Below are positions 32,035 through 43,273 of a stretch of DNA of 64,000 nucleotides, piece after piece. Location of the stretch: assembly GCF_019279795.1 (NCBI RefSeq), contig NC_056748.1:696954806-697018805 (forward strand), given 5' to 3'. The stretch comes from Protopterus annectens. Its lineage: Eukaryota; Chordata; Ceratodontiformes; Protopteridae. The notes under the pieces were generated by a model, which did no database searches, was not told where the DNA came from, and worked only from the letters and a program-made list of their open reading frames with translations. The translations under genes were made by a program, and so were the position numbers. The first letter of the stretch is position 1, and every line of letters starts with the position of its first letter.

Positions 32035-34535
32035 GATCATAGGAAGTTACTAGGCTAATGGCCCTAGGGCCCTTACAAGCCTAGCCAAGTTCTACCCTTA
32101 TTTCCACGATCAGCACCAATTGCCTGTGTCCAAGAGGGACACAGGTGGAACACCTGGGGTGAATTTATGGTTATCCATCCAATCATCCAGATTGCGTTTA
32201 AAGAGGGCCAATGAGTTGCACTGTTTGACATGAAGTGGGAGTCCATTCCAAAGGTGTGGTAACCTTTGGGAGACAAATCTGTCCCTCCACACGGTTCTAT
32301 TAATGCACATACCAGGTTAAGGTCTTTAAAGCGAGTAACCCGTGTATCATTTGACTTGCAGATATGAAGCATTTCCAATAAAGCAGGGTCAAAAACTGCC
32401 TTATATAAAGGCACAGATCGCTTCTGAGCAGTCTGTATGAAACAGAATAAAGTGACAGTTATTTCAGGCAATCCACTTAGCACAGATGCTGAATACCTTG
32501 AATTTTCTTTATGAGCAACCTTTGTGGTCTCTCCAATTGCTGCAGGTACTTGGAAAGATACATACCAAAAGGGTGCTTGTACTCAATTATTGGCCTGATG
32601 AGGGAAGAGTATAGGGAGGTTATAACTTTATTTTTTTCCTGGATAAATTGCCCTTCATTATGAGATGAGCAATACAGAATGCCCTACTTACCACAGTGAA
32701 GACATGGTGATAAAAGGTAAGGTTGTTGTCAACCTGTGTGCCCAGGTCTCACCACTGAGTGCATACCTATGGTGTTGTTACTGATGTGGTAGTTAGCAGG
32801 AACATCACACTTACCAAAAGGGATGATAATACATTTTTGCATTGAGTTTAATGCCATGACTTTGGCACCAATTATTTGTTTGTGTAAGACCCTCTTGTAG
32901 GTTGTTGGCATCATTTGGAGATTCTATGACTGCTTCCAGTTTGCAGCCATCAGGAAACTTTGTTAGCCACAGACCTTTAGTTTTAGCTTGTACTTCAGAG
33001 AAATAGATTCCAAACAGTAGAGGTCCCAGGACTGATCCCTGTAGAACACCACTGGTTACAGGTCTGCTGCTGGAGATGGATTCCCCTATTTTGACTATAT
33101 GGGCTCTATCAGTGAGCCAGTTAGCAACCCATCTAATCATATAAGGGTTGATACCTAGCTGGGTGGGTTTGCCAATGATGCCTGAGTACTCCTTGGTTAA
33201 GTACAGGTAGGCTGCATGCACAGATTTCCCCTTGCCCAGGACCTTGGTGACTGTCTCAAAGAAGTTGACCAGGTTTAACAGACATGATCTCCCATTGACA
33301 AATCCAAACCGAGTAAGGTCAGGTGTTTGGAGATTACCTCTATCTTTGTTGATAAGGTCCATGATGATTTTGCTCCATAGCCTTGCAGATGAGGCTAGTC
33401 AGGCTAATAGGTCTATAGTTCCTGGAGTCAGTGGAATCACCACCTTTATGCAAGGGGATAACAGTGGCCGATTTTCCATTCAGCTGGGATAAAGCTGGAG
33501 CTTAGACTATGACCGAAGAGAGTACCCAGTAGTGTTGCTAATTCTTGTTTGAGCCCATATAGGATGCAACCTGGGATGTTATCAGGTCCCATAGATGCTG
33601 TGTTTTTGGCCTTACAGAGGGCGTTTATGACCTGCTCTTACAGATAATGTAGAGGACAGGTGGTAGAGATGTCATGGGGAATGCATGGTAGGGACAGGGG
33701 AGTGAAGTTTTCACAGAACCTGTCAGCTAAGAGGTTAGCTATGTCCACAGGCTCAGTATATGTGGAATCATTAACTACCAGTTTGGGACAAATCTGGGCC
33801 TTTCCTTTTAGGTTACGGATGTAATTAAAGAACACCTTATGGTTGTCCTTAATTGAGGAAATAAATTTGGCTTCATAGTTTGCTTTGGAGGACTTCACAA
33901 GAAGTCTTGTTTGTTTAAGCCGACGGAGTGTTTCCAGTTTAGGGCTTGCGCCCTCTTAGACAGCAATTTCTTCCTGTAAATGGCAGTTGTCCACCAGGCA
34001 GGTTTGCACTTCCTTGAGGAGCTTGTTTTGGTCCTATCATGTATGGCAGAGTCAATGCAGTTATACAGGTGCTTGTATAAAGCACTAGTGTTGAACTCTG
34101 CATAGTCGTCAGTTTCATCTAAGGGGGGACGTGCAGTAAAGCTATTTATACCATTCTGTAAGAGGTTATAATCTGCTTTGGAAAAGTTTTATAGTTTAGC
34201 TGCTGGGGGGGGGGGTGGTCAGGTGTGACAGTTACTTTGAATGAGACTAATTTGTGGTCAGATCTCACTAGGGAAGACCTCACTGTGGGGGTGCTACAGT
34301 GGTCCCCCATATTGGTAAGTCCCAGATCCAGGATGTTGGCACCCCTTCTGGGAGTGTCAACCAGCTGGTCCAAAGCAATGGAGTTAACGAAGTTGAGGAA
34401 CATTTGGACAAGTGAGCTAGTGCATGAGTAATTTACCCAGTCAATGGATGGGTAGCTAAAGTCATCCAAAACCATTGTGTTCAGATGTATCTTGATAGAC
34501 TCAAGTAGATCCAAATAGGTAGAGAAAAACGGAAG
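32035..34535 (-). mobile_element. LINE family B (CR1-like), copy 4
   Basis: The 3' tip (32040-32090) carries GCCTAGTAACTTCCTATGAT on the coding strand. The C-terminal region is at 32073-32483. RT at 32811-33362 has FGFVNGRSCLLNLVNFFE, SGVLQGSVLGPLLFGIYF and KFPDGCKLEA, where the catalytic ADD has become PDG. Linker 33638-33898 (KSSKANYEAKFISSIKDNHK). EN 34146-34553 has LDDFSYPSIDW (GDFN degraded), RRGANILDLGLTN and RSDHKLVSF. EN starts mid-domain, so the copy is 5'-truncated at about 34535. Stops and indels lie throughout. Confidence 0.87.
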
Positions 34536-34537
34536 TA

Positions 34538-35335
34538 TGTGGTAAGAATTCAAAGTAAAGAAGACAAAGAAATAGACAGGTATGAAGTATGGGACAATTT
34601 AATAGCTCCTTTGGGTGTAAAAGCACGAGGTAAGACCATTTATTCTTATTAACGAAGACATTTTGTGACATTATATTTGACTGTTTTTTTTTCCCCCAGT
34701 AGAAAATTTTCTTGGAGAATATGAAAAAAAAACTAACTCATGGAATCTTTATGTGATAAAAAAGCATTTAACAGGGAAACAAAAAAGAAAAATTCACATA
34801 CAACTTTGAACAGAGGTAGAAAGAAAGACTTTGAAAGAACATTTGAAAATACTAAAAGAAGTACTGGACATTGCAAATGTTTATGACAACAGGGGGTTTA
34901 TCGACTGGTGTCTGGGACTGTAATATTGTGTTAAAAATAGAAAGAGAAAAAATATACATGTACCAAGCATGACAAATGCGGAGTGGGGATAGGGGTGTTG
35001 TACAATACTAAGAACATCCCAAAACATTTTTTGTTGTTGTGGGAAATTATATTTAATAAGTAAATGTGACAAAAGAAAATGTTATATTTGTGGAGAAATG
35101 TGACATGATGCAAAAAAATGTGAACTGTTGTTATAAATGTAACAAAATTGGACATTTATAGACAGATTGCAAAAATTAATAATAAGAGTAAAGAAAAAGA
35201 AAATGAGAAAATAAAATGAACAAAGAAGAAATTTTAGTAGTAGTAGAAACAGTAGAAAAATTAGATGAAAAAATAGAGATGAAAGTTCTGCAATAAATGA
35301 TGAAGATGGCAAATTGGGATGGACTAAAAGAAAAA
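34538..35335 (+). pseudogene. L1/Tx1-like ORF1 with two CCHC zinc knuckles
   Basis: The plus strand reads YVVRIQSKEDKEIDRYEVWD and LIAPLGVKARG (34545-34630). After a T-rich gap it reads ENFLGEYEKKTNSWNLYVI (34700-34760). At 35064-35160 there are two knuckles of the form C-X2-C-X4-H-X4-C (CYICGEM-HDAKKC and CYKCNKIGHL-TDC), each with one in-frame stop. A gag-like RNA-binding ORF1 with paired knuckles is known from Tx1-type LINEs. ORF2 does not follow; the sequence fades into Lys/Glu-rich remains at 35335. Confidence 0.55.
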
Positions 35336-35828
35336 AAAAAGAATTCTATTAGTGAAGGCGTTATAAAGGAATATGTCGGTCACTAGGTAGAACTGCCATA
35401 TGGATGAGGGGGGAGACCCCACAAAAATCAACCCTGAGATGGAGGAACCGAGAGGAAACTCTGCTGGCGTTCTGTTAACAGATAGCTACTCACCATTCCA
35501 GCTCTTTAACCAGACAAAACAAAGGGAATTAAGTGAATCTCCTAGTTTAAATAATCCTTTTTTCAACTGAACAGTGAAGTGTGGCACCTTCCACCATCAT
35601 GATGCGACTAACATGTGCCACAGAATGAATGGGAATATGCTGGCTGAAGGTCTGGAATGATGACCTACCTTGTGTAAAAAATGCCAGGCTTTGTACATCT
35701 TCAGTCTTCACAAACTACTACTCCTGAACTGCATCCAGTAAGTTTCACAGAATCACCTTTTTCTAAGAGGGTCAATGTTTCATGTTCCATATGCAACCAG
35801 GGACCAGGAATGGAATTGTCAGTAATTA
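35336..35828. other. Unassigned spacer before DIRS2
   Basis: No domain or repeat was recognised on either strand. The piece TAGTAAGTTTCACAGAATC and its surroundings are AT-balanced single-copy-looking DNA. Since an old DIRS RT fragment lies on the far side of DIRS2 (55199-55480), this may be part of the same old element, but no alignment was found. Confidence 0.25.
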
Positions 35829-36000
35829 TAAGTTATGCACTCTCCATAACTAGTCATCTGTGTTGTCCATTTTCATTCTTTCTCACTAATGATTTTGGAT
35901 CTGAGCCTCGGATCCAGCAAAGCTGCATATACTAAACTTCAGATCCAGCTCTCGAGCTCCTCTCTCTACCCATAATGCCCTATTCCATCTCCATTGCCTA
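35829..36000. repeat. DIRS2 left inverted terminal repeat
   Basis: CATTTTCATTCTTTCTCACT, then GGATCTGAGCCTCGGATCCAG (about 35891-35911), then CCATAATGCC mirror the right end at 54985-55197. The repeat is more diverged than in DIRS1. Confidence 0.78.
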
Positions 36001-36164
36001 AAATTCAGTTTGCTGCCTAATCTCCTTAAAGTTAAAGAGAAGAGGCATAGACAGAAAGAAAGACAGGGCTCAAACCTGGAACAGTAGGTTCCAAACACAG
36101 TCCAATAGGTTCTCCCAGAAGAAAAAAAGATGGAGATGGATGGGAGGGAATTTAAGGAAAAATG

Positions 36165-36242
36165 AAAATGGGCAACACAGATGCCTAGTTATGGTAAGTA
36201 CATATCTTATAAATCTGATGTCGTCCTTTTCATTCTTGGGAG
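36165..36242. repeat. DIRS2 internal complementary region
   Basis: The first half (CAACACAGATGCCTAGTTAT...) is the reverse complement of the left end at 35831-35875. The second half (ATGTCGTCCTTTTCATTCTT) is the reverse complement of the right end at 55173-55197. The junction lies near TTATAAAT at 36210-36217. Confidence 0.78.
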
Positions 36243-37258
36243 GCCCTCATGGAAGAATATTCCCAAGTACTGCAGAACCAAAGGAGGCTCTGCTTCTGGA
36301 TATGATGTCCAATTTGTAATGTGAGACAATATGTAGCTGTTGCAAAATGCATCAATAGACGCCTTTGACCAAAACGCTGAAGTAGCAGCCATGGATCCTG
36401 TTGAATGAGCTTGGGGGGGGGGGGGTTTGGTAAGGTCATTCCTTTTTGAGAAAAAATTGGTGAGAGGCACTCTGTAATCCATTTAGCTAGGGTAAATTTG
36501 GAAACTACTTGACCTAGACGATTTGAGGAAAAGAATACCAAAAGCTGATCTGACTTTCTAAACTGTTTTGTTCTGTGAAGGTAAAAACGTAGTTGTCTGC
36601 GAACATCAAAGAGGTGTAGCATGTACACCCCTCTATTGGAAAAATTCAGAAAGAAGACTTGTAACATTTATTTTCAGAAGCCACTTTAGGTAAAAAAAAG
36701 AAGGGTTAGTTCGTACAGAAACCCTACCTTTATGAAAAAAATGTAAGAGGGTTTTGGTGAGAGCACCTGGAGTTCAGAGATTCTTTTTACTGAAGTTATA
36801 GCTACCAAGAAGACCATCTTCCATGATAGAAACTTTAGATCACGTTTGTCTGACAATTCAAAGGGTTTAAGTTAAACCTTGACTCGCCAAGGTAAGGTCC
36901 CAAGGTGGTGAAGGATCCTTTACAGGAGGTCTCAGCAGAACACTACCTTTCATAAAAGCTTTGCACAGTCTGCAGGAAGCCAGGAAAGAGAGTTATTCTC
37001 TGTATGGAAATAAGAAATTGCTGTCAACTTAAGTTTAACTGTACAGAAACTGCCCCCCTCTTTAAAAAGAGTGGTCAGAAAATGAAGAATAGCAGAAGAT
37101 GGTGCAGAGACATGGTCGATGTCCTTGTCAGCAGCCCAATTAGAAAATATTTTCCATTTGCTTCTGTAGACTTTCTTGGTAGAATGTTTTTGAAAAGACA
37201 AAATAATGTCATGAACTGGGGAAGAGAGCATGAACTGTCTTAACTATTACTGGAAGTG
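36240..37258 (-). pseudogene. DIRS2 tyrosine recombinase
   Basis: The N-terminal helical domain is at 36950-37231 (STKKVYRSKWKIFSNWAA, VKLKLTAISYFHT). The core is degraded at 36700-36900. The C-terminal part, 36230-36667, shows DVRRQLRFYLHRTKQFRKS and KFTLAKWITECL, then remnants of the HxxR region and the final Tyr segment near 36310. Several frameshifts and a poly-G expansion (36413-36425) disrupt it. It is cut at 37258 by DIRS3 copy A. Confidence 0.8.
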
Positions 37259-37263
37259 AAGAA

Positions 37264-37345
37264 AAGTACAGTTGTGTACACTTACCATAAATGTAGATGT
37301 TCGAGTGTATTCACTGTTGCAGTCATCACATTTGGGTTATCTGCT
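37264..37345. repeat. DIRS3 copy A left terminal repeat
   Basis: GTACAGTTGTGTACACTTAC ... CATCACATTTGGGTTATCTG is near-identical in layout to the left end of copy B (47332-47400). Its reverse complement forms the first half of the internal region at 37692-37745. Confidence 0.8.
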
Positions 37346-37526
37346 TGCAGTAGCCCTCAGTCGGCCTGATTATCAAAGTCTTGGGTCCTGCGTCGGTTGC
37401 TGTCTCATCTTCCGTGGTGTCAGGTAGTCAGGGGTATAAAGCATGCAGCCGACGTCATTACATCAGTTTTTCTTGCCCCAGATGTCAAGTGCCCCCCTAA
37501 TGGGAAGCAATTTATTTATTTATATA

Positions 37527-37527
37527 T

Positions 37528-37577
<50 letters not shown>
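37527..37577. repeat. (CA)n microsatellite
   Basis: About 25 CA units with one interruption, inside DIRS3 copy A between the terminal repeat and the internal complementary region. Confidence 0.95.
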
Positions 37578-37581
<4 letters not shown>

Positions 37582-37691
37582 GTATACCTCCAACAAAAAA
37601 GCAAATACACTAAAAAGCTTTTAAGCATAGTAAAGGAAAGTACAGGTATAGCCAAAAGAAGTCAGGGGGCTGGAGAGAGAGTAACCAGGAC

Positions 37692-37790
37692 TGCAACAGT
37701 GAATACACTCTAACATCTACATTTATGGTAAGTGTACACAACTGTACTATGTTCTTCGTGTTTCACTGTTGCAGTCGTCACATTTGGGTA
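37692..37790. repeat. DIRS3 copy A internal complementary region
   Basis: The complement of the left end (37692-37746) is joined to the complement of a right end (ATGTTCTTCGTG...). The right-end half matches the real right end of copy B (51215-51258) at most positions. CTGCAACAGTGAA and TTTCACTGTTGCAG make it a large imperfect palindrome. Confidence 0.82.
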
Positions 37791-37899
37791 GATTCCTAAA
37801 GCTAAGGATGGGAGGAGGAATTTAGATAGCATTAGGACCAGCTATAAGGCACTGCAAGACTGCAGTGGCAAAGCCAGCTCTGGATTTAGAGAAAATTGG

Positions 37900-39023
37900 C
37901 AAATGGTAATGCTTGGTGAAAGTATGTACAGAACTCCAGGTAGCAGCTTCTAGGATGTCCCTGGTAGGGACACCTCTGAGAAAGGCTGTAGAGGTAGATG
38001 CAGCCCTGGCTGAATGGGGTTTAATCCCTGTGGGATAGGTTTTCCATGGTGCTTATAGCAGAAATGAATGCAATGGCCTATCCATTTAGAAATGGTTGGC
38101 TTTGAAATAGCCTTTCCCTCTGCCCCTGCAGCGAATGCCACCAGCAATTGTTCAGATTTCCTTTGAGGTTTAGTCCTGTCCAAGTAAAATCTAAGTTGTC
38201 TGTGCACATCTAAGGAGTGCAGTATGCGTTCCCCTTTGTTCTGTGGATTAGAAAAGAAGGTTGGCAAATTAATGGACTGATTAAGAGCCACACTGGATAC
38301 CACCTTGGGCATGGAGGAGGGATTAGTCCTGAGGGACACCCTGTCTGCATGAAAGATGAAAGGCTCCACTGCCATAAGGGCCTGTAATTCAGATACCCTT
38401 CTTGCTGAAGTGATTGCTAAAAGGAAGGCTGTTTTCCAAGAAAGGAATTTTAACTCTGCACTTGCAGCTGGCTCAAAAAGAGGAAGAGTGAGTGTTTCCA
38501 ATACAAAGTTAAGTTCCCAGGCTGGAGTTGGGGCTCTCCTGGGTGGTCTTAAGATTTTGGCCCCTCTGAGGAACTGCTTGAGCAGTGGATGAGAGAAGAG
38601 GGTTGGTTCTGTGTTGTAATGAGCTGAAATGGCTGAGGTGTGAATTTTGATGTTGGAAAAAGAAAGGCCCTTGTGAAGCATCTCAGTTAAGTATTGAAGA
38701 ATCTGTGGTAAGTTGGACGCTGCTGTGCCCATCCCTTGAGTTTGGTTCCAGGCACAGAATCTTTTCCATTTTTCAGCATAAGATTTTCTAGTACTAGGCC
38801 TCCTTGCCTCCAAAATTACATCCAACACTTGTTTACTGAGGGATGGTAATGGAGAGATTAGGTAATTAGCCAGGCTGCCAGGTTCAGGTTTGAAGCTGAG
38901 GGTGCAGAATCTGGCTCTCCTGCTGTGACAGCAGGGTAGGGGTCTGAGGCAGGTGCCATGGAGCCAGCAGTGACACACTGTGCAAGAGGGGGTACCAGTG
39001 TTGGCGTTGCCAGTCTGGTGCAA
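37900..39023 (-). pseudogene. DIRS3 copy A tyrosine recombinase
   Basis: An open frame of 357 codons covers most of the domain. The N-terminal part has ARRPSTRKSYAEKWKRFCAW, the middle has WELNFVLETLTLPLFEPA, ITSARRVSELQAL carries the first catalytic Arg (about 38390), and DVHRQLRFYLDRTK and KPTISKWIGHCIHF follow. A frameshift near 38020 puts the HxxR box (HSARAAST) and the region with the probable catalytic Tyr (TFTKHYHL, about 37910) out of frame. It is the best-preserved recombinase in the window apart from that lesion. Confidence 0.85.
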
Positions 39024-40577
39024 TCAGTATCGTCCTTGGTTTGTCCTGTTTGATCTTTAGTAGTACTTTGGAGAGGAGAGGCAGAGGGGGGAAAGGCATA
39101 AACTGATGGATTTTTCCAGCTGAAGGATAGAGCATCCACTTTCCAAGCTTGTTTGTGGGGAGTCCTTGTGCAGAATTTGTCCAATTGGTAGTTCTGGGGG
39201 GAGGCAAATAGATCTAATCTGGGCTCCCCAATTTGTTTATCAACATGTTGAAAGTCTTTGGTTCCAGTTTCCACTCGTGTGGGTCCATGCGATTTCTGCT
39301 TAGATTGTCTGCCAGTGTATTTAGTTTTCCTGGCAGGAATTGAGCCTGTAGATGCACTTGGTAGCTCAAGGATGTGTTCCACAGAGCCATGGCTAGTCTG
39401 CAGAGGGAGTAAAAATGGGTAGCCCCCTGCTTGTTTATGTACCACATAACAGTGGTGTTGTCCGTCTTTACCATTAATTGTCCTGGAAGAATGTGGTCCT
39501 TGAAGGCTGTCAGAGCTAACATTTCGTTTTGATTGATATGCAGGTGCATTTGACTTGGGTTCCATTTGCCCTGAATGCATTTCCCTGCCAGGTGAGCCTG
39601 CCATGCATAGTCTGATGCGTCTGTTGTTAGGGTTTGGGCGGCAGGGGGTAGAGTGAATGGTAGTCCCTTGTTTAGGTGGCAGGCCTCTGCCCACCAAAGA
39701 AACTCTAACCGTAGGCAAGGTATGATAGGAATCATTGCTTCTAAATCCTGAGAATGTTGACACCATTGGCTTTTTAGATGCCATTGTAGTTTCCTCATAT
39801 GCAGTCTTGCATACGGAATTAGAAGAATGCAGGAGATCATGAACCCCAAGGCTTGCAGTATTTGTCTTGCAGAGTCTTTGTGGCCATTAGTTTGAAGTAA
39901 GTTGTCAAATGAATCTGTTTCTCTGGTGTGAGGAAAGCCATCTGGGAAGTTGTGTTCAAGCTTGCTCCCAGGAATATAATTTGTTGACAGGGTACCAGAT
40001 GTGATTTATTTTTGTTTATGGTGTACCCCAGACAAGTTAGCACCTTTTGTACAAATGCAAGATGATTCAAGAGTATGTCCTGGCTTTCTGCCTGAATTAG
40101 ACAATTGTCCAGGTATGGGTGTATTTGAATATTTCTTTGCCTGCAAAATGCAATGACTGGAGCTAGGCACTTTGTGAATACCCTGGGCACAGTAGATAAG
40201 CCAAAGGGCAGTGCAGAGAACTGATAGTGCATGTAGCCTACTTTGAAGCGTAGGTGTCTTCTGCAAGATTCCCTGATTGGGATGTGCAGGTAGGCTTCCT
40301 TTAAATCCAGTGTTGCCAACCAAGCATATTTGCCTAGCATAGGAAACAACTGGTGAAGAGCTAGCATCTGGAATTTTGGAATCACCAAAAGGTGTTTAAG
40401 ATAGAAAGGTCCAGGATAGGACGCCATGAATTGTCTTTTCTGGGTACCAGGAAAATTCTTGAGTAGAAACCTTGTCCCTTTTCCTCTTCTGGTACAGTTT
40501 GAATAGCCGTTATGCTTAAGAGAGAGAGTACTTGCTTTTGAGCCTCTGCCCACTGGTTTGGGGGTAGATCTGGCCAA
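38858..40577 (-). pseudogene. DIRS3 copy A reverse transcriptase and RNase H
   Basis: RT (39837-40577) shows FYLKHLLVIPKFQMLALHQL, WLATLDLKEAYLHIPIRE, YQFSALPFGLSTVPRVFTK and PYLDNCLIQAES, where the palm DD has become DN. RNase H (39214-39849) shows TTDASDYAWQAHL, QNEMLALTAFKDH, VKTDNTTVMWYINKQGA and LPGKLNTLADNLSRN. 38858-39207 carries the connector to the recombinase in another frame. The RT lesion plus frame changes make it inactive. Confidence 0.86.
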
Positions 40578-40579
40578 CC

Positions 40580-41435
40580 GTTTGGAGTTGGTAACGTGTG
40601 GAAGTGAAACCTGTATCCTTGGGAAACTATCTTTCCCCCCTAAAGGAGCAGTCAGTTGAGAAGTGCTAGGAAGTTTTAAAGTTAAGTCATTGAGACAGCT
40701 TACCCTAGGGGGTAGTCCTACTACTCCCTGATTTGGGAGTGGAAGCCCCCCACTGCTTAGTCCTGTGCGTACCCTGGGACTGAAGCCTGGGTGTTCTGCT
40801 GGTTCTGGGTTTGGACTGAGAAGGCCTGGAAGAGATAGGAAAGGACCAAGTCTTACAGGGCCAATGCCTACTAAATTTTGGAGGCTGCACTTGTAGGAAA
40901 TCTTTAATAGTTTACATAGATTTAGCTTTTTCCTCCATCTTTTTAAGAACTTCTGCTTTGTTGCCTAACAGGTGGTCCTGATTTAAGGGAGCATCCAGCA
41001 ATTTAGCTTTAACATAATCTGGCAAAGATTTCTCCTTAAGCCAAGCATGCCTTCTAAGTACAGACCCAGTGACAGCAGCCCTGCAAGATGCCTCTAGTGA
41101 ATCAAAACCACATTACAAAGTAAGTTTTCCTACCTGTTCAGCAGAATGCATTAAATCCTGTAAGTCCTTATTTTCAGCACAGTCAGGAATCAACATCATT
41201 TTCTGTTTAAGCAATCTAATAATAAGTTGCTGATACTTTAACATATGAAACTGATAGTTTAAGGCCCTAATGGCCAAGGTTGCAGAAGTGTATACCTTCT
41301 TACCCCATCTATCCAACGCCCTGGAGTCTCTATCAGAAGGGGTAGGATTTTTGGCAACAGTAGCCTTAATGCCTTTGGGTCCCTGTGAAATGGTCTCAGG
41401 ATCCGCAGTAGGATTTTTAAAAAGGTTGGCTTCCC
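40580..41435 (-). pseudogene. DIRS3 copy A gag, C-terminal part
   Basis: Minus-strand frames 41113-41316 (KKVYTSATLAIRALNYQFHM) and 40705-40890 match the same region of the copy B gag (KKVYTSATLTMRALNCQFHM at 49700). The N-terminal half with the Cys cluster is absent. Confidence 0.82.
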
Positions 41436-41439
41436 CTTA

Positions 41440-41564
41440 ATTGTACAAGTTATAGGTCACATTAAAGGTGGGAAAAGTTATGAAATGATTTATTGTGGTC
41501 TCATATTTTATATCACAAAAACCTGCCATTTTAACAGGGCTGTGCACTTTTTATATCCACTGTA
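41440..41564 (-). mobile_element. Tc1/mariner-type transposon terminus (fragment)
   Basis: The reverse complement begins at the target TA (41563-41564) with CAGTGGATATAAAAAGTGCA, then AATGGCAGGTTTTTGTGATA and CACCTTTAATGTGACCTATA. I recognise this as the terminal sequence of a widespread vertebrate Tc1-like family. The other end and the transposase are missing. The TA side adjoins LINE B sequence, so the transposon had inserted into that LINE before the deletion. Confidence 0.65.
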
Positions 41565-43272
41565 GCCAATCTACTGGCTGACAGATTCAGCGAAAATTTC
41601 TCCACCTCTGTCCCCTCTATCAGTAAATCAGGACATCCCCAGTACCTGTCCTCCACTCCTTATTTCTAGGGGACAGGTCACCACTGCCCTCTCAAAGGCA
41701 AAAAATACAGCCTCCATAGGACCCAATAGCATCCCAGGCTGCATCCTACATGAACTCAGGCATGAACTTGCAGTACCATTAGGCACCCTATTCAACCAAA
41801 GCCTGAGTACCGGCTTTGTCCCACCCAAGTGGAGGACAGCCACTGTCATCCCTTTACACAAAGGTGGAGCCGTCCACCAGTCCAGGAAATTACACACCCA
41901 TCAGTCTAACTAACCTGATCTACAAAGGCCATAGAGCAGATTACCATGGACCTCATTAACAGGGACATTGGCAACCTCCAAACACGCGACCCCATACACT
42001 GTGGCTTTGTCAAGGGGAGGTCGTGTCTGTTAAATCTGGTCGACTTCTTTGAGACAGTCACCAAAGCCATGGACGAGGGGAAGATGGTGCACACTGCCTA
42101 CCTTGACCTGGCCAAAGCCTTCCACACTTCCGCACTTGGGAATAATAAATAAACTCTCTCAACTAGGCATCAATCCATATGTTAACAGATGGGTAGCAAA
42201 CATGCTCACGGATAGAACCCACCTAATCAAAATTGGGGGAGCCACCTCAAGCAGTAGACCTGTAATGAGCGGAGTACCCCAGGGATTGGTCTTGGGGCCT
42301 CTGTTATTTGGGATATACTTCTTTGAGGTTCAGGCCAAATCCAGTGGGCTATGGCTGACCAGATTTGCGATGACTGCAAAGCTGGGTGCAATCATCAATT
42401 CCCCAAGTGATGTGGACGTCCTCCAAGAGGGTCTCACCCAAACCAATGACTGGTGCCAGAAACATGGCCTCAAGCTGAATGCCAGAAAATGCATCATCAT
42501 CCCCTTTGGGGAGAGTGATGTCCCCACATATTATCACATTAATAACAACGTCCTTAAGTACACAATCAGTAGAGAGGGTTTTGGGCACCCAGGTTGATAG
42601 CAACCTGACTTTTGACCACCATGTTGCTTTAGCTTTCTACATTGCCCACCACATAAATAAGGGCATCTCATCCAGGGACAAAGAGGTCATAACATCCCTG
42701 TAATCTTCCTTTATAAGGCCAATTACTGAGTACAATGCCCCCTTCGGCATATACCTTGCAGAGCACATGCAGCAGCTGGAGAGACCACAGAGGCTCCTCA
42801 TCAGAAGAATCAAGGGCCTCAAACATCTACCTATACAGATAGGTGAAAAGCCTTGTCACTCTACTCAGTTTCATACAGACTCCTCAGAGGTGACCTAATG
42901 TCTAGCATACACAGCAATCTCAGACCCTGCCTTGATGGGACTGCTGTATATCCGCAAGTCAATTCCCACTCAAGTAACCCACATGCAACCTGGTCTGTGA
43001 TGTCAATAGGACTTGTTGGTGGGACAGGTTTGTGTCCCAGAGACTCCTCCCATCTATGGAATAGACTCCCTCTCCATGTAAAGCAGAGTACCTTATTATC
43101 CCTTTTTAAGTGTAACCTGGATAACTGGATGGCAAACAGAAAATACACCCCTAGGATTCCACCTGTGTCCATGGCTGGACAGGGGCTTTGTGTGCTGACT
43201 TGTCTAAACATGGGCTAAACTCTTGGTTAGGCTTACAAGGGCCTCAGAACCAACAGCCTAGTAACCTCCTAT
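41563..43272 (+). mobile_element. LINE family B (CR1-like), copy on the plus strand
   Basis: Coding remnants include DRFSENFSTS-like residues, FVKGRSCLLNLVDFFETVTK (41946-42152), SGVPQGLVLGPLLFGIYFFE, LTRFAMTAKLGAI (FADD lost; 42049-42597), FGIYLAEHMQQL-like residues, and KYTPRIPPVSMAGQG near the end. The 3' tip is GCCTAGTAACCTCCTATGA (43254-43272). The 5' side is cut by the Tc1 terminus and the 3' side abuts DIRS2 RNase H. Confidence 0.87.
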
Positions 43273-43273
43273 G

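Larger units (their letters stand above)
37262..41435 (-). mobile_element. DIRS-type retrotransposon DIRS3, copy A (right end missing)
   Basis: The left end begins AGTACAGTTGTGTACACTTA, shared with copy B at 47331. An internal complementary region lies at 37692-37790. The coding order on the minus strand is gag (partial), RT, RNase H, recombinase. The gag stops at about 41435, where a Tc1 terminus and a plus-strand LINE B follow. The gag N-terminus and right terminal repeat are therefore lost. Compared with copy B it keeps the recombinase but lacks the right end. Confidence 0.86.

Noticed and set aside
37527..37577. (CA)n tract as a Z-DNA control element of DIRS3
   Set aside because: Copy B lacks it; a private microsatellite expansion is simpler.
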